Shown: positions 17,884 through 25,724 of the stretch, piece by piece
Position numbering within the stretch: position 1 is the first letter of the stretch
Layout: every line of letters begins with the position of its first letter
Assembly (NCBI GenBank): GCA_964355015.1
Contig: CAYHCE010000040.1
Coordinates: 1 to 26,661 of the forward strand
Length of the DNA stretch: 26,661 nucleotides
Reading direction: 5' to 3'
Source: CAYHCE01 sp964355015
GTDB taxonomy: Bacteria > Cyanobacteriota > Cyanobacteriia > PCC-6307 > Cyanobiaceae
Notes under the pieces: model-generated
Seen by the model: only the letters and a program-made list of their open reading frames with translations
Told to the model about the DNA's origin: nothing
Database searches by the model: none
Made by a program: the position numbers and the translations under genes

Positions 17884-18519
17884 GTGATCGTTTCCTCCGT
17901 CCCCGCCCTCCCCTCCGACCGGGAACTCACCAGCGCCCAGCGCGAGCTCTACGACTGGCTGGAGACCTACATCGGCCGGCACCGGCACAGTCCCTCGATC
18001 CGCCAGATGATGGAGGCGATGGGGCTGCGCTCGCCGGCGCCGATCCAGAGCCGGCTGCGCCATCTCCAGCAGAAGGGCTGGATCACCTGGCAGGAGGGCC
18101 AGGCCCGCACCCTGCAATTGCTCGGCGCCCGGCCGCAGGGGATCCCGGTGCTGGGGGCCGTGGCGGCCGGCGGCCTTGTGGAGCCGTTCCACGATCTGCA
18201 GGAGCGGCTCGATCTGCAGCCCGTGCTCGAAACCCGCGGCCTGTTCGCCCTCAGCGTGAACGGTGACAGCATGGTGGAGTCCCACATCGACCATGGCGAC
18301 GTGGTGCTGATGGAGCCCGTGAGCGATCCGGCTCGCCTGAAGCCGGGCACGATCGTGGCGGCCCTGGTGGCCGGCAGCGGCACCACCCTCAAGCACTTCC
18401 ACCGACAGGGATCGAAGGTGCGCCTGGAGGCGGCCAACCCCGCCTACGAGCCGATCCTGGTCGATGCCGACCAGGTCACGCTGCAGGGACGGCTGGTGGC
18501 GGTCTGGCGGCAGGTGTGA
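17884..18519 (+). CDS. lexA: LexA repressor
   Basis: A 211-residue regulator. The N-terminal winged helix-turn-helix (about 17-80) includes LTSAQRELYDWLETYI and SPSIRQMMEAMG. The C-terminal S24 peptidase domain keeps everything needed for self-cleavage: the Ala95-Gly96 bond in GAVAAGG, the nucleophile S129 in NGDSMVE, and the base K170 in TLKHF. The start is GTG at 17884, since no ATG is close enough upstream to give a better N-terminus. In Synechocystis 6803 the LexA homologue has lost cleavage residues; here they are all present, so a role in an SOS-like response is possible. A GTAC appears at 17875-17878 but not a full palindromic operator. Confidence 0.95.
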   Translation: MIVSSVPALPSDRELTSAQRELYDWLETYIGRHRHSPSIRQMMEAMGLRSPAPIQSRLRHLQQKGWITWQEGQARTLQLLGARPQGIPVLGAVAAGGLVEPFHDLQERLDLQPVLETRGLFALSVNGDSMVESHIDHGDVVLMEPVSDPARLKPGTIVAALVAGSGTTLKHFHRQGSKVRLEAANPAYEPILVDADQVTLQGRLVAVWRQV

Positions 18520-18638
18520 GCCACGCCCAAGCCGCCGGGAGCCAGGAGCAAACCCCTGCGGTGTAAGCTTTCTGAGCGCCAAGGCAAGGCCTCCGGGCCA
18601 GGCGGAACGACCAGCGTTCGGCTTGCCAAGCGTCCCAT

Positions 18639-18711
18639 GGGGCCATAGCTCAGCTGGTAGAGCACCTGCATGGCATGCAGGGGGTCAGCGGTTCGAGTCC
18701 GCTTGGCTCCA
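18639..18711 (+). tRNA. tRNA-Ala (anticodon GGC)
   Basis: A full cloverleaf can be drawn. The acceptor GGGGCCA (18639-18645) pairs with TGGCTCC (18704-18710), with A18711 as discriminator. The D-stem is GCTC/GAGC, and the anticodon stem CCTGC/GCAGG has loop ATGGCAT, giving anticodon GGC. The T-arm is AGCGG-TTCGAGT-CCGCT. CCA is not encoded. The 3' half is duplicated at 25725-25774, so this gene seems to be an integration site. Confidence 0.97.
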
Positions 18712-18713
18712 TT
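18666..18713 (+). repeat. Left attachment-like repeat (3' half of tRNA-Ala)
   Basis: This 48-base segment runs from the anticodon stem to two bases past the tRNA end. It recurs in the same orientation at 25725-25774. Over these 48 bases there are three substitutions, plus two extra bases in the distal copy. Identity stops abruptly after CCATT, as expected for an att core at the 3' end of a tRNA. Confidence 0.8.
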
Positions 18714-18720
18714 CCCCGAG

Positions 18721-18748
18721 AACCCTGGCCATAGCTGGGGTTTTCTTG
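18721..18748 (+). terminator. Likely rho-independent terminator of tRNA-Ala
   Basis: AACCC (18721-18725) pairs with GGGTT (18738-18742). The run GGGGTTTTCTTGC follows, with T-rich sequence after the stem. It begins nine bases after the tRNA end. Confidence 0.6.
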
Positions 18749-19295
18749 CTTCCGGGATGCCGCTCCCGTTGTGCGATTCTCCAAGCGGTCGTAACAGCGG
18801 TCGCAACACAGCCTTTCTCTGCTGCCGAACCAGGTTGCACCAGCCCTTGACGGACGTGATCGATGGCCCGAGAGGGATCGAGACCCGTATGACCGCCCGG
18901 GACTTCGGTGCCAGCCAAAACCCAGAGCAGGCTCCACAGATGATGCGTGTCTTCGCCGAGCCGCTGGAGTTTCTTGATGCCGCCAGCCCGGACGGGGTGC
19001 TCTGAGCCTCCTATTCAGGCTCCAGGCCGATCCACAGCCCTCTCCCTCGCTCCCTCCCACAGCCCTGTGCAGTTCAGCAGGATCTCCATCAACACCACCT
19101 GCGCATCCGGCTGCACGAAGGTTCGAAGCAGAGGGTTCATCCCCTGGCCTCCGCTCCTGCAGCTCTGCCCACCGCCTCAACGATCCCCTAAAAGCCCAAC
19201 GGATCTCCATGCAGGGCCTTCAGGGATGGAAGCGTGATCGAGTGCTGCCTCCGCTCAGGGGCATCGAGAACAGCCGTCGGCACCAGCTGGATCGT
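18749..19295. other. Left island flank without a recognised gene
   Basis: Only short frames occur. A plus frame from 18890 to 19005 (38 residues, MTARDFGASQNPEQAPQMMR onward) and a minus frame from 19140 to 19015 (41 residues, MNPLLRTFVQPDAQVVLMEI onward) have somewhat protein-like composition. I recognise neither. The last 60 bases (about 19236-19295) may be the 5' part of an ISAs1-type transposase, because their frame runs into the fragment right of the IS1182-type element once that element is removed. Confidence 0.4.
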
Positions 19296-19299
19296 CTAG

Positions 19300-21095
19300 G
19301 AGTTTGTTGCCAATAGAGCGGCGAGCCGCTGGGCACTGCGATTCGTCCGCTGAGGCGAACCACTGAATAGTTGCTGAGGCTCTGGGGAGCGTGCCCATCG
19401 ACGTGGGCCTCACTCAGCCCATGCCGATCTGGCCAGGGCTGCTGCCCCTCATCCCGATGCCGCCGCCAGTGCCTGTTGTTGTGATCGCCTGAACCTGAAC
19501 AACTTCAGCAGGTTGTGGGTGGCGGCGATCAGGTACCACTCGCCGTTCACCTTCTCCAGGCCTCGCAGCAGGAAACGCCGCAGGCCGCGGGCTTCCTTGA
19601 TCTGCCCGTTCACCGGCTCCACGATCGCCTTTCGCTGAGCGTAGATCGCGCTTCCCTTCTTGCTTCTGAGTTTGCGGGCCATGCGGGTTTTGGCATCAGC
19701 GTCCTTGGGCATCGGTCCACGTTTCGGCGGCGGTGGCTGCCCGTGCGGCAAGCGCCCGGTGGCGATATAGACATCAATGCCCAGGTCCTCGCAGTGCCCT
19801 GCGTTTTCCTCGCTCCAGTAGCCCGCATCCATCGTCATCACCGTGGGCAGCGCCCCAGTGTTGGCGGCGATGCGCTCCGTCATCGGAGCCAGGTGCTCGG
19901 TATCCGGTGGCTGGTTGCTCAGCCCGACCGCCACGATCACCTGGTGATCGCTGTCCACCGCCAGCTGGCAGTTGTAGCCCTGGAGATAGGACCCGCCTGA
20001 CTGCATCAGGTGGCTATTGGGGTCAGTGAAATTCCTCTGGGTTTTGCCCGTCGGTGTGCCGTCGGCTTTCCTGGCCAGGCCCCGTCTGGGCATCGCGTCA
20101 GCCGCAAGTGGCTCCAGATCCGGTGGTTCCACACCGGCTCTCTCGGCAGCCTCGATCGCCTTCTCTCTCGCGGCCTTTGCCTTGGCCGCTGCCGCCTCGG
20201 CTTTCCTGTTCAGCTCGGCCTGCTCAGCTGCCTGTTGAGCGGCCTCGCGCGCAGCCGCCGCTTTGGCCCTGGCTTCCTCGGCTTCCTCGTGCCGCTGACG
20301 CGCTGCTGCTGCAGCGGTCTCCGCTTCCATCTCCTTGCGGGCCTGACGGATCCTGGCCAGGCGGTCCTGACGCCGCCGCAGCTCATCCGGCAGGTCGCTG
20401 CCGCGGTTGCCCTTGCCATAGCGCCGGTCCTCCTGGGCATCGAGGATCTCGGCCTTGCGCATCAAGGCGTTGATCTTCTGCTCCAGCTCCTTCTCCGCCC
20501 TGAGCATCCGCTCGTGGCTCATCGCCTTGTGTTTGGAGGCATTGGCCTGCACCTTGGTGCCATCCAGCGCCACATGCCCCAGGCTCACCATCCCCGCCTT
20601 CTGGCACAGACGCAGGATCTGCACAAACAGCTCGCTCAGAGCCTCCAGGTTGCGGCGGCGGAACTCACTGATGCAGCTGTGGTCGGGCTGCTGGTTGGCC
20701 GTCAGCACCCGAAAGGCCAGATCCTCGTAACAGGCGCGCTCGATCTTGCGGGAAGAGACGATGCCCACGCAGTAGGCGTAGAGCAGCAGCAACGTCATCA
20801 TCCGCGGGTCAAAGCCCTTCTCCCCGCGGGGATCCTTGCTCTGAGCAGGGATCAGGATCACGGAGAGATCCAGCTCATCCACCAGATCCAGCAGGAAATA
20901 CACCTGGTGATCATCCGAGAGCCAATCACTGGGTGATGGCGGCAGCAGGCTTGTCTGCTCCGGCTGCCAGGGGCGGAAGGACTTGGGCTGGTGCATGCCC
21001 CATTTTCTCGCCCAGATCCATTGCGGTCACAAGGATCTGGGCAGATTCAGGGGCGTCTGCGGAGAGCCTGCTCGGGATCTACGCGCGACAGGCTC
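19300..21095 (-). mobile_element. IS1182-type insertion sequence, apparently complete
   Basis: The outer ends form imperfect inverted repeats: GAGTTTGTTGC at the left (from 19300) and GAGCCTGTCGC read inward from 21095, with eight of eleven bases equal. Both ends are bordered by the palindrome CTAG (19296-19299 and 21096-21099), consistent with a target duplication or target preference. The 1,796-base length suits the family. The single long transposase gene inside has no lesion, so the element could still be active or have arrived recently. Confidence 0.8.
19449..20996 (-). CDS. IS1182 family transposase
   Basis: A 515-residue DDE-type transposase. The N-terminal DUF772-like part (SVILIPAQS, MMTLLLLYAYCVGIVSSRKI, FRVLTANQQPDHSCISEFRR) is followed by the first catalytic aspartate in HVALDGTKVQAN. 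A long Ala/Glu/Lys/Arg-rich coiled-coil insert spans roughly 215-290. The C-terminal half has TDPNSHLMQSGGSYLQGYNC, the second aspartate in TMDAGYWSEEN and the final glutamate in the AIVEPVNGQIKEARGLRRF block. This order is standard for IS1182. The gene is intact from ATG to stop and lies within terminal repeats. Confidence 0.93.
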   Translation of the reverse strand: MHQPKSFRPWQPEQTSLLPPSPSDWLSDDHQVYFLLDLVDELDLSVILIPAQSKDPRGEKGFDPRMMTLLLLYAYCVGIVSSRKIERACYEDLAFRVLTANQQPDHSCISEFRRRNLEALSELFVQILRLCQKAGMVSLGHVALDGTKVQANASKHKAMSHERMLRAEKELEQKINALMRKAEILDAQEDRRYGKGNRGSDLPDELRRRQDRLARIRQARKEMEAETAAAAARQRHEEAEEARAKAAAAREAAQQAAEQAELNRKAEAAAAKAKAAREKAIEAAERAGVEPPDLEPLAADAMPRRGLARKADGTPTGKTQRNFTDPNSHLMQSGGSYLQGYNCQLAVDSDHQVIVAVGLSNQPPDTEHLAPMTERIAANTGALPTVMTMDAGYWSEENAGHCEDLGIDVYIATGRLPHGQPPPPKRGPMPKDADAKTRMARKLRSKKGSAIYAQRKAIVEPVNGQIKEARGLRRFLLRGLEKVNGEWYLIAATHNLLKLFRFRRSQQQALAAASG

Positions 21096-21099
21096 CTAG

Positions 21100-21433
21100 G
21101 TGAGCGCCACCGGCAGCCGCGACGGCAAACGATGCAAGCCACCCACCACCTCCTCACCAGGCTGCGCACCACCCCAGAAGCGCTGCTGCAACTGGTGCGA
21201 AACCGCTGGAGCATCGAGGGCTGGCCTGGATCCGCGACACCCAGCTCCATGAAGACGCCCACCGTTACCTGGGAAATGGCGCCGGTGCGATCTCGAGGCT
21301 GCGAACGGCAGCCCTCAACCTGCTGCGCCTGGATGGGTTTCAGTCGATCCGGGAAGGCATGCAGGCGGCGATGCATGACATCACGGCACTGCCGGCGATG
21401 GCACTACGGCAACCCAGCCCAGAACCGAGTTGA
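21100..21433 (+). pseudogene. ISAs1-type transposase C-terminal fragment
   Basis: Reading right from the CTAG junction, the translation TMQATHHLLTRLRTTPEALL then QLVRNRWSIEGW matches the end of ISAs1-group transposases. At about 21221-21224 the frame shifts. The match goes on as WIRDTQLHEDAHRY, AISRLRTAALNLLRLDGFQ and SIREGMQAAMHDITALPAMA to a TGA at 21431-21433. The catalytic N-terminal two thirds are absent on this side. The frame joins the sequence left of the IS1182-type element across one CTAG, so that element probably landed inside this older one. Confidence 0.75.
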
Positions 21434-21911
21434 TACTTTGAATCAGCCGTGGCCGCCTACCGGTGTTGAGCAGTCGCCGCGCTGCGCTCGGGAGCGGATC
21501 TTCATCAGTACCGCCGTGATGACGCCCAAGGGGCCAGCAGCATGGGTGTGGGACTGGCTGCGGATCGGCTCTGAAAGAGAGCGGGTGTTCTGGGATGTCG
21601 CCAACAACGGTGTTGGCAAGTGGCGCCAGATCGAACAGGCAATCGCGAGCAGCTTCACCTGTGTGGCCGTGAAAGACCGCCGCTGGGCGGATGCCACCAA
21701 CCTGCCGCAGCTGCAGGATCAGCAGGGCATGGTGCGTTGCGAACTGAAAAGGACCTATATCAGAGTTAAGCTTTATCAAGCTCGTCAACCCTGGCGGAGC
21801 GCGATTGCACGCAGTCCAACTAATGTAGGTATGCGGCTCAAATCATTCCTACTCCAGCCACTGCACGTGATCCCGACCGACGCGCAAGTCCTGCGATCCA
21901 CCTGGCGAGGG
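21434..21911. other. Island spacer, open but unassigned frame
   Basis: A plus frame remains open through here into the secreted protein gene (with WDVANNGVGKWRQIEQAIAS in the middle), but I recognise no family. It continues the transposase fragment out of its true frame. A perfect 7-bp hairpin, GCCAACA-ACGG-TGTTGGC, lies at 21600-21617. I do not call a gene. Confidence 0.35.
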
Positions 21912-22301
21912 ATGGCCATTTCCTGGCTGCTGATACCTATCGCCCTGACCCATCCTCCGAGCGCGTCAGCCCAGGCAACACGCTTCGCACTTACCTGCAT
22001 CGGCACAGAAACCGGCTACACAGTGAATTTTGCCTATCGCTGGGGCAATTCCGGCACATGGCATAACTCCAGCGTCGCGCCTGGGCAGTGGGTCAAGTTG
22101 ATGTGGAATTACGATTACCCCGGCAAAAACAGCTCACCCCAACTCACCATTCGCTATGATGACGACAAAACCAGTGCCACTGATTTTGTTCGCACGGACT
22201 TGAAAGCCTACGCCGCCAGCAACTCAAACTGCGAAAACCAGGGCAAGACTTATAACTTCTACGAGCGAGGCACTGAGCTTTACATTCGTTCAGAAGACTG
22301 A
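21912..22301 (+). CDS. Small secreted protein, function unknown
   Basis: A 129-residue protein with a clean signal peptide: MAISWLLIPIALTHPPSASA, with predicted cleavage after A20. The mature part is about 109 residues, rich in Tyr, Trp, Asn and Asp, with two cysteines (29 and 107) that may form a disulfide. It looks beta-sandwich-like (GYTVNFAYRWGNSGTW, PQLTIRYDDD, YNFYERGTELYI). I recall similar small exported proteins in cyanobacteria but no name or role. The ATG at 21912 is chosen for the signal peptide and the GAGGG directly before it, which is rather close. An ATG at 21831 in the same frame gives a less likely 27-residue extension. It lies inside the island. Confidence 0.6.
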   Translation: MAISWLLIPIALTHPPSASAQATRFALTCIGTETGYTVNFAYRWGNSGTWHNSSVAPGQWVKLMWNYDYPGKNSSPQLTIRYDDDKTSATDFVRTDLKAYAASNSNCENQGKTYNFYERGTELYIRSED

Positions 22302-22691
22302 TGCAGGGCTCGGTGGATCCTTTGCTGTCGATCAGTCAGAGCGCATAATTTCTATGCCGTGTGGCCTAGACACTTTTCTCTCTTATTGGCTCTCAGAGAT
22401 TGCAGGCAAACCAGGATTGGACAGCCTAGTTCAACTAGACACTTCAACAACTGGAGGGTGGATGAATATGCAACAGCCTCCAAACATCCGGATGCACCGA
22501 ACGGGAGCAAGACTGCTTGCTGAGCAATCAGATTGTTGCCAGTCGCTGATCTTTGCGTTAGCATTTATACTAGGTACGGAATTACATGATTTCTATCAAA
22601 TCTGTCCGATACATCATCAAAGGAGTCGCCGGTTAAAAAGAATGGAAACGATCGCTGCGTATGAGACTCAAGTACGCTACGAGCCTGCATT
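22302..22691. other. Island spacer without a supported gene
   Basis: AT-richer than the core chromosome. A plus frame from 22354 is open but shows no domain. The part at 22479-22563 (TCCAAAC, then ATGCACCGAAC, ending TTTGCGTTAGCA) resembles an integron attC site only weakly, because the outer boxes do not match the consensus. Confidence 0.35.
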
Positions 22692-23241
22692 ATGGCTACC
22701 CGTTTTCTACCCATCAGCAAGCTCCCCAAAGATCATATCTCTACTCTCTCTAGTTCTGTAATTCCGTCACAGCCATTCAAAATCGTGGCAATCAAGTAAT
22801 TCGAGGCAATCGTGTCTTAAACCTGCAAGCGGCCACGAGTATCATCACGATCTTAAACCCATTCCTGGACAGATCTTCAGCTTCAGTAATTGCGTAGGCA
22901 ACCCAGCCTTAAGTGATAAGTTTAAGGCTGGACCCGTGCTTGTGCGCAGCCAAGTGCAGACGGGAGTTGGTGGCGGATTATGCTTAGTTGCTGCCAGCCT
23001 GTTTGATACGTTTTTGGTTTCAGGCTTCCAGATTCTGGAGCAACAATGCCATAGCATAGATGATTGCGGGGATAGTCGCCTTTACCAGCTCGGCAGAGAT
23101 GCGTCGATCTCCTGTGGCTACTACAAAGATTTGATCGTCCGGAATGGCAGTCTCCTTGCCCCTGGAAGGCTAAAGTTCACTCTGTGGTTGTGCAAGAGTT
23201 GTCATCTACTTCAGCTAACATTATGTTGGTTGGATCGTTGA
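22692..23241 (+). pseudogene. VanW family protein, frameshifted
   Basis: A VanW-domain gene is spread over several frames. One frame starts at ATG 22692 (MATRFLPISKLPKDHIS) and stops after about 36 codons. Another gives GNRVLNLQAATSIITILNP. From about 22850 a third gives PIPGQIFSFSNCVGNPAL, FKAGPVLVRSQVQTGVGGGL (near 22927-22980), then CHSIDDCGDS, LGRDASISCGYYKDLIVRNG and LKFTLW before drifting into a stop at 23239-23241. The G-x-FSF and TGxGGGxC blocks are the family hallmarks. At least two frameshifts make it a pseudogene. VanW was named from vancomycin resistance clusters, but most members have other, unknown cell-envelope roles, and no resistance is implied. Confidence 0.75.
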
Positions 23242-23303
23242 AACTCGACGATCTGTGCGCGATCGGGGCGGAAAATTCAAAAGCACGAACAGGATCGACA
23301 ACC

Positions 23304-23411
23304 ATGAATGACAAACTTTATGGCAACTTGCTTACCGGGTCATTTGTGCTTACCATCCCTGTACTGATGGCAGTTTGGAGGGTACTGTCAGGCCTCGATA
23401 AGACAGCATGA
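23304..23411 (+). CDS. Possible small single-helix membrane protein
   Basis: A 35-residue frame, MNDKLYGNLL then TGSFVLTIPVLMAVWRVL, with one predicted membrane helix and a short polar tail. An AGGA lies about eleven bases upstream of the ATG. The same frame is open from a GTG at 23184, and those residues might belong to the end of the broken VanW gene. Without homologues in view it could be chance. Confidence 0.25.
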   Translation: MNDKLYGNLLTGSFVLTIPVLMAVWRVLSGLDKTA

Positions 23412-23674
23412 GAAAAGCCTGCGAAGGCGAGGTCATCATTTATGGGAGCTATTGGTAGCAAAACCAGCCAACGAACAAGTCGATAAAGCAGACGGGGGTG
23501 TTAGTCGCTATGCTGATCGTTGAGCCCCGTCAAAGACTGCGAATGACTCGAGCGAGGCTTCCAGTTGCTTCTGGAAAGCCGTGCGACGACTTCAGGACCG
23601 GCTCGACAGCTTGTGGCGGCGATTTATCACGCAGACGACGCAGCACCTGAGTTGGCGTCCGACCCCGCCGATAG
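23412..23674. other. Island spacer, no gene seen
   Basis: No frame has a known motif. Base composition changes from AT-rich to GC-rich near 23530, which suggests a junction between segments of different origin. Confidence 0.3.
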
Positions 23675-23952
23675 TGGCGAGCTGTCCGCCTCACTCGGCT
23701 GCACGATCGCCTCGACGCGCAGACCATCAGGATCTACCGAGCTCTCACACCGGACAGACGTAGCGTCCTTCGTTTCGTCGACGAGCCTGCCGCCGCCGAC
23801 TGGCCGAACGAGCCAGCACAGAGCCGGCTCGTCGAACGCACCGCCGCGCTCGCCAGCCACCCCCCGACCTGCTTCATTGCAAACCACGGGCGCTCGATCG
23901 TCGGGTTCGCCTGTTTCGACGCCACCGCCAAAGGGGTTGGTTACCTCGGTCC
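23675..23952 (+). pseudogene. GNAT acetyltransferase fragment
   Basis: A frame without a start codon begins after a TAG at 23672-23674 and reads IRIYRALTPDRRSVLRFVDE, then ASHPPTCFIANHGRSIVGFA and CFDATAKG (to about 23935). The IVGF-(A)-C-x-DATAKG strand is typical of a GNAT subfamily, where it precedes the acetyl-CoA loop. The expected Q/RxxGxG/A cofactor loop is missing: after LGP the translation becomes unlike the family. So only the N-terminal half survives, with no start. Confidence 0.6.
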
Positions 23953-24219
23953 CTCATCCGCCAGATCCTGGCGCTGGCGGATTCACTCGCGGGTCGGTTC
24001 TCTCGTCGCTTTTCCGGCTTGCTGGAAGCCGAGGATCTGCAGCAGGTCGCCCGCCTCGCCCTGGTGCAGGCCGTCGATCGGATCCAGTGCGCAACCACCG
24101 CCTCTGGCAGTGGCTCGTCGTCGCTGCGGATCAGGGCCGGCGGCTCCAACCTCCAGCCACGACCCACCCCTGCGGGAGACGCCAGACGCCTGGCCATCCC
24201 GTCCAGGTTGTTGATGTAA
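23953..24219 (+). pseudogene. Sigma-70-like factor fragment
   Basis: In the next frame the translation LIRQILALADSLAGRFSRRF then EDLQQVARLALVQAVDR resembles the region 2 helices of sigma-70 family factors, as in the group 3 sigma factors of Synechococcus. After VQAVDR the similarity ends and the frame closes at a TAA at 24217-24219. A weak match to a later region (an LRDR-x-P-type segment) may exist in other frames. No start codon and no region 4 are present. The call rests on one block of about 45 residues. Confidence 0.45.
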
Positions 24220-24337
24220 CAACTTTCGGTAGGTGGCAGCCTTGACGATGCAACGCGTCTATAGAACTACCTGGAACGAATGGCGCCTCTGGTTCGACAT
24301 GCGAGATGGAGCTGGCCATTGTGGTGACCCAGGAGCG

Positions 24338-25588
24338 ATGACTTCTGGGGCACGGGAACTCGTTAGCGTTCCGACGAAAGGATTCGGTCGCCTGGTGTCA
24401 ACGTTAAGGGTGGCGACGGTTGTGCTGGTTGCCATGCAGCTTTTCGGGTGTTCGCACGACGTAGGGGCGGCCAGCTTGCCGTCGGAATGTGAAGACGCCG
24501 ACCCCGCGAGGGTCCTCGCCAACATCAGCGGCGACTTCGAGCTGACTGCCGATCCTCAGGATCCTCTGGGGAATCTCATCTACGTAGCGAATGCTGCTTC
24601 CGGCGCATCGGATGTCGTCGTGGCACGCATCGACCGGTTGACAGGAAAGTTCGTCGGCGGATCGCTCACCACAGTAGCCACTAACTTCTCTGGCGAGACA
24701 CGCATCAACGGCCCAGAGTTCGTTCAGCAGCCCGACGGCTCGTTCGGAATCATCTACAGAGGTCCCCAAGGCGTACACGCTGTCTTTCGCAGCAACCCGC
24801 CGTCGGCATGGAACAACTTCGCCTACAACGTCAATGGCGATCCCCTTGCGGGAAGTCCCCCACCGCTTCCTTCTACGGAAATGGACAACTATCCGGGCGC
24901 TGGAATGCCGTTCGGACAAAGCACCTACGCGGAGCTCAATCAAACCGCGAATAAAGCTTTTTTCGGCCCACTCCGCAGCGGCCAGCTCACCGACATGGGT
25001 ACCGCGATGGCTGCACAAGGTCTGACGTTGACGACCGCCGCCCAGAGCCCGCGCGAAGGCTACATCTTCATGATTGCAAGCCATCCAGATTCGGGCCCCG
25101 GAATCTATGAGGCACAGATCAACGGCGCTGGCGGCTTCACTTCTGGGACGCTCGTGAAACTTGCCACCACAGCCACCACGGCGCCGTGGGGGACTATGCG
25201 CGCGATTCGCCATCCGCTGACCGGGTCGACCGTTCTGTTCACGAATGCGGGGAATGACAAGATCTCGATCTGGAAGCAGCCGTCATCTGGCGGGATGCTC
25301 ACGCTCATCAACACGGTGACTGCGACGAACAATGACCACTATCGGACGGAAGAGGATGCGAGCAAGGTCGTCCTGCATTACCTCGTCCGCAAGGGAAGCG
25401 CCAAGGGCTCTTACACTCTGCCGGTGACGGCGAGCGGTACGACGCTGGTTGCGGGGGTCGCCAGGAAGATCTCGACGGCGGCGGCGGGCGCCGAGCTCGC
25501 CTGGCTGCCGGTCCCGAACAAATGGGCGCTCTATTATCGGAGCGGCGCCGGCTCGAACGGGGTCACGCGGTGTTTCGTTACGCCTTGA
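24338..25588 (+). CDS. Putative lipoprotein of unknown function
   Basis: A 416-residue exported protein. The N-terminus has a basic part, a hydrophobic stretch (ATVVLVAMQLFG) and a lipobox ending at C38 (LFGC), so it should be lipid-anchored. The mature protein has repeated short beta motifs, for example ANAASGASDVVVARIDRLTG, PDGSFGIIYRGPQGVHAVFR and TGSTVLFTNAGNDKISIWKQ, spaced like blades of a beta-propeller. Few cysteines occur (C38, C51 and one near the end). No catalytic motif is seen. Codon and base use, and its style, resemble myxobacterial or other large-genome soil bacteria more than the picocyanobacterial core. The ATG at 24338 follows AGGAG by only two bases; a GTG at 24395 keeps the signal sequence and could be the true start. 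Confidence 0.65.
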   Translation: MTSGARELVSVPTKGFGRLVSTLRVATVVLVAMQLFGCSHDVGAASLPSECEDADPARVLANISGDFELTADPQDPLGNLIYVANAASGASDVVVARIDRLTGKFVGGSLTTVATNFSGETRINGPEFVQQPDGSFGIIYRGPQGVHAVFRSNPPSAWNNFAYNVNGDPLAGSPPPLPSTEMDNYPGAGMPFGQSTYAELNQTANKAFFGPLRSGQLTDMGTAMAAQGLTLTTAAQSPREGYIFMIASHPDSGPGIYEAQINGAGGFTSGTLVKLATTATTAPWGTMRAIRHPLTGSTVLFTNAGNDKISIWKQPSSGGMLTLINTVTATNNDHYRTEEDASKVVLHYLVRKGSAKGSYTLPVTASGTTLVAGVARKISTAAAGAELAWLPVPNKWALYYRSGAGSNGVTRCFVTP

Positions 25589-25724
25589 GGCTTCGCGGCG
25601 TTCGCGCTGCAAGAGTGAAAACCTGTCCTGACAGATTGCATCAGCGGGGGTCCGGAATGCCGCGGATCACTTGCCAAAGCGGGCGTTTCACCTGTCACGC
25701 CAACGCTTCACAAACCCCTTTGTT

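Noticed and set aside
20991..22301. One long open frame of 436 codons on the plus strand
   Set aside because: Its first part is an ISAs1-type transposase end that leaves its true frame at about 21222, its middle has no recognisable domain, and its last 129 codons form a separate secreted protein with its own signal peptide. It is a chance fusion.
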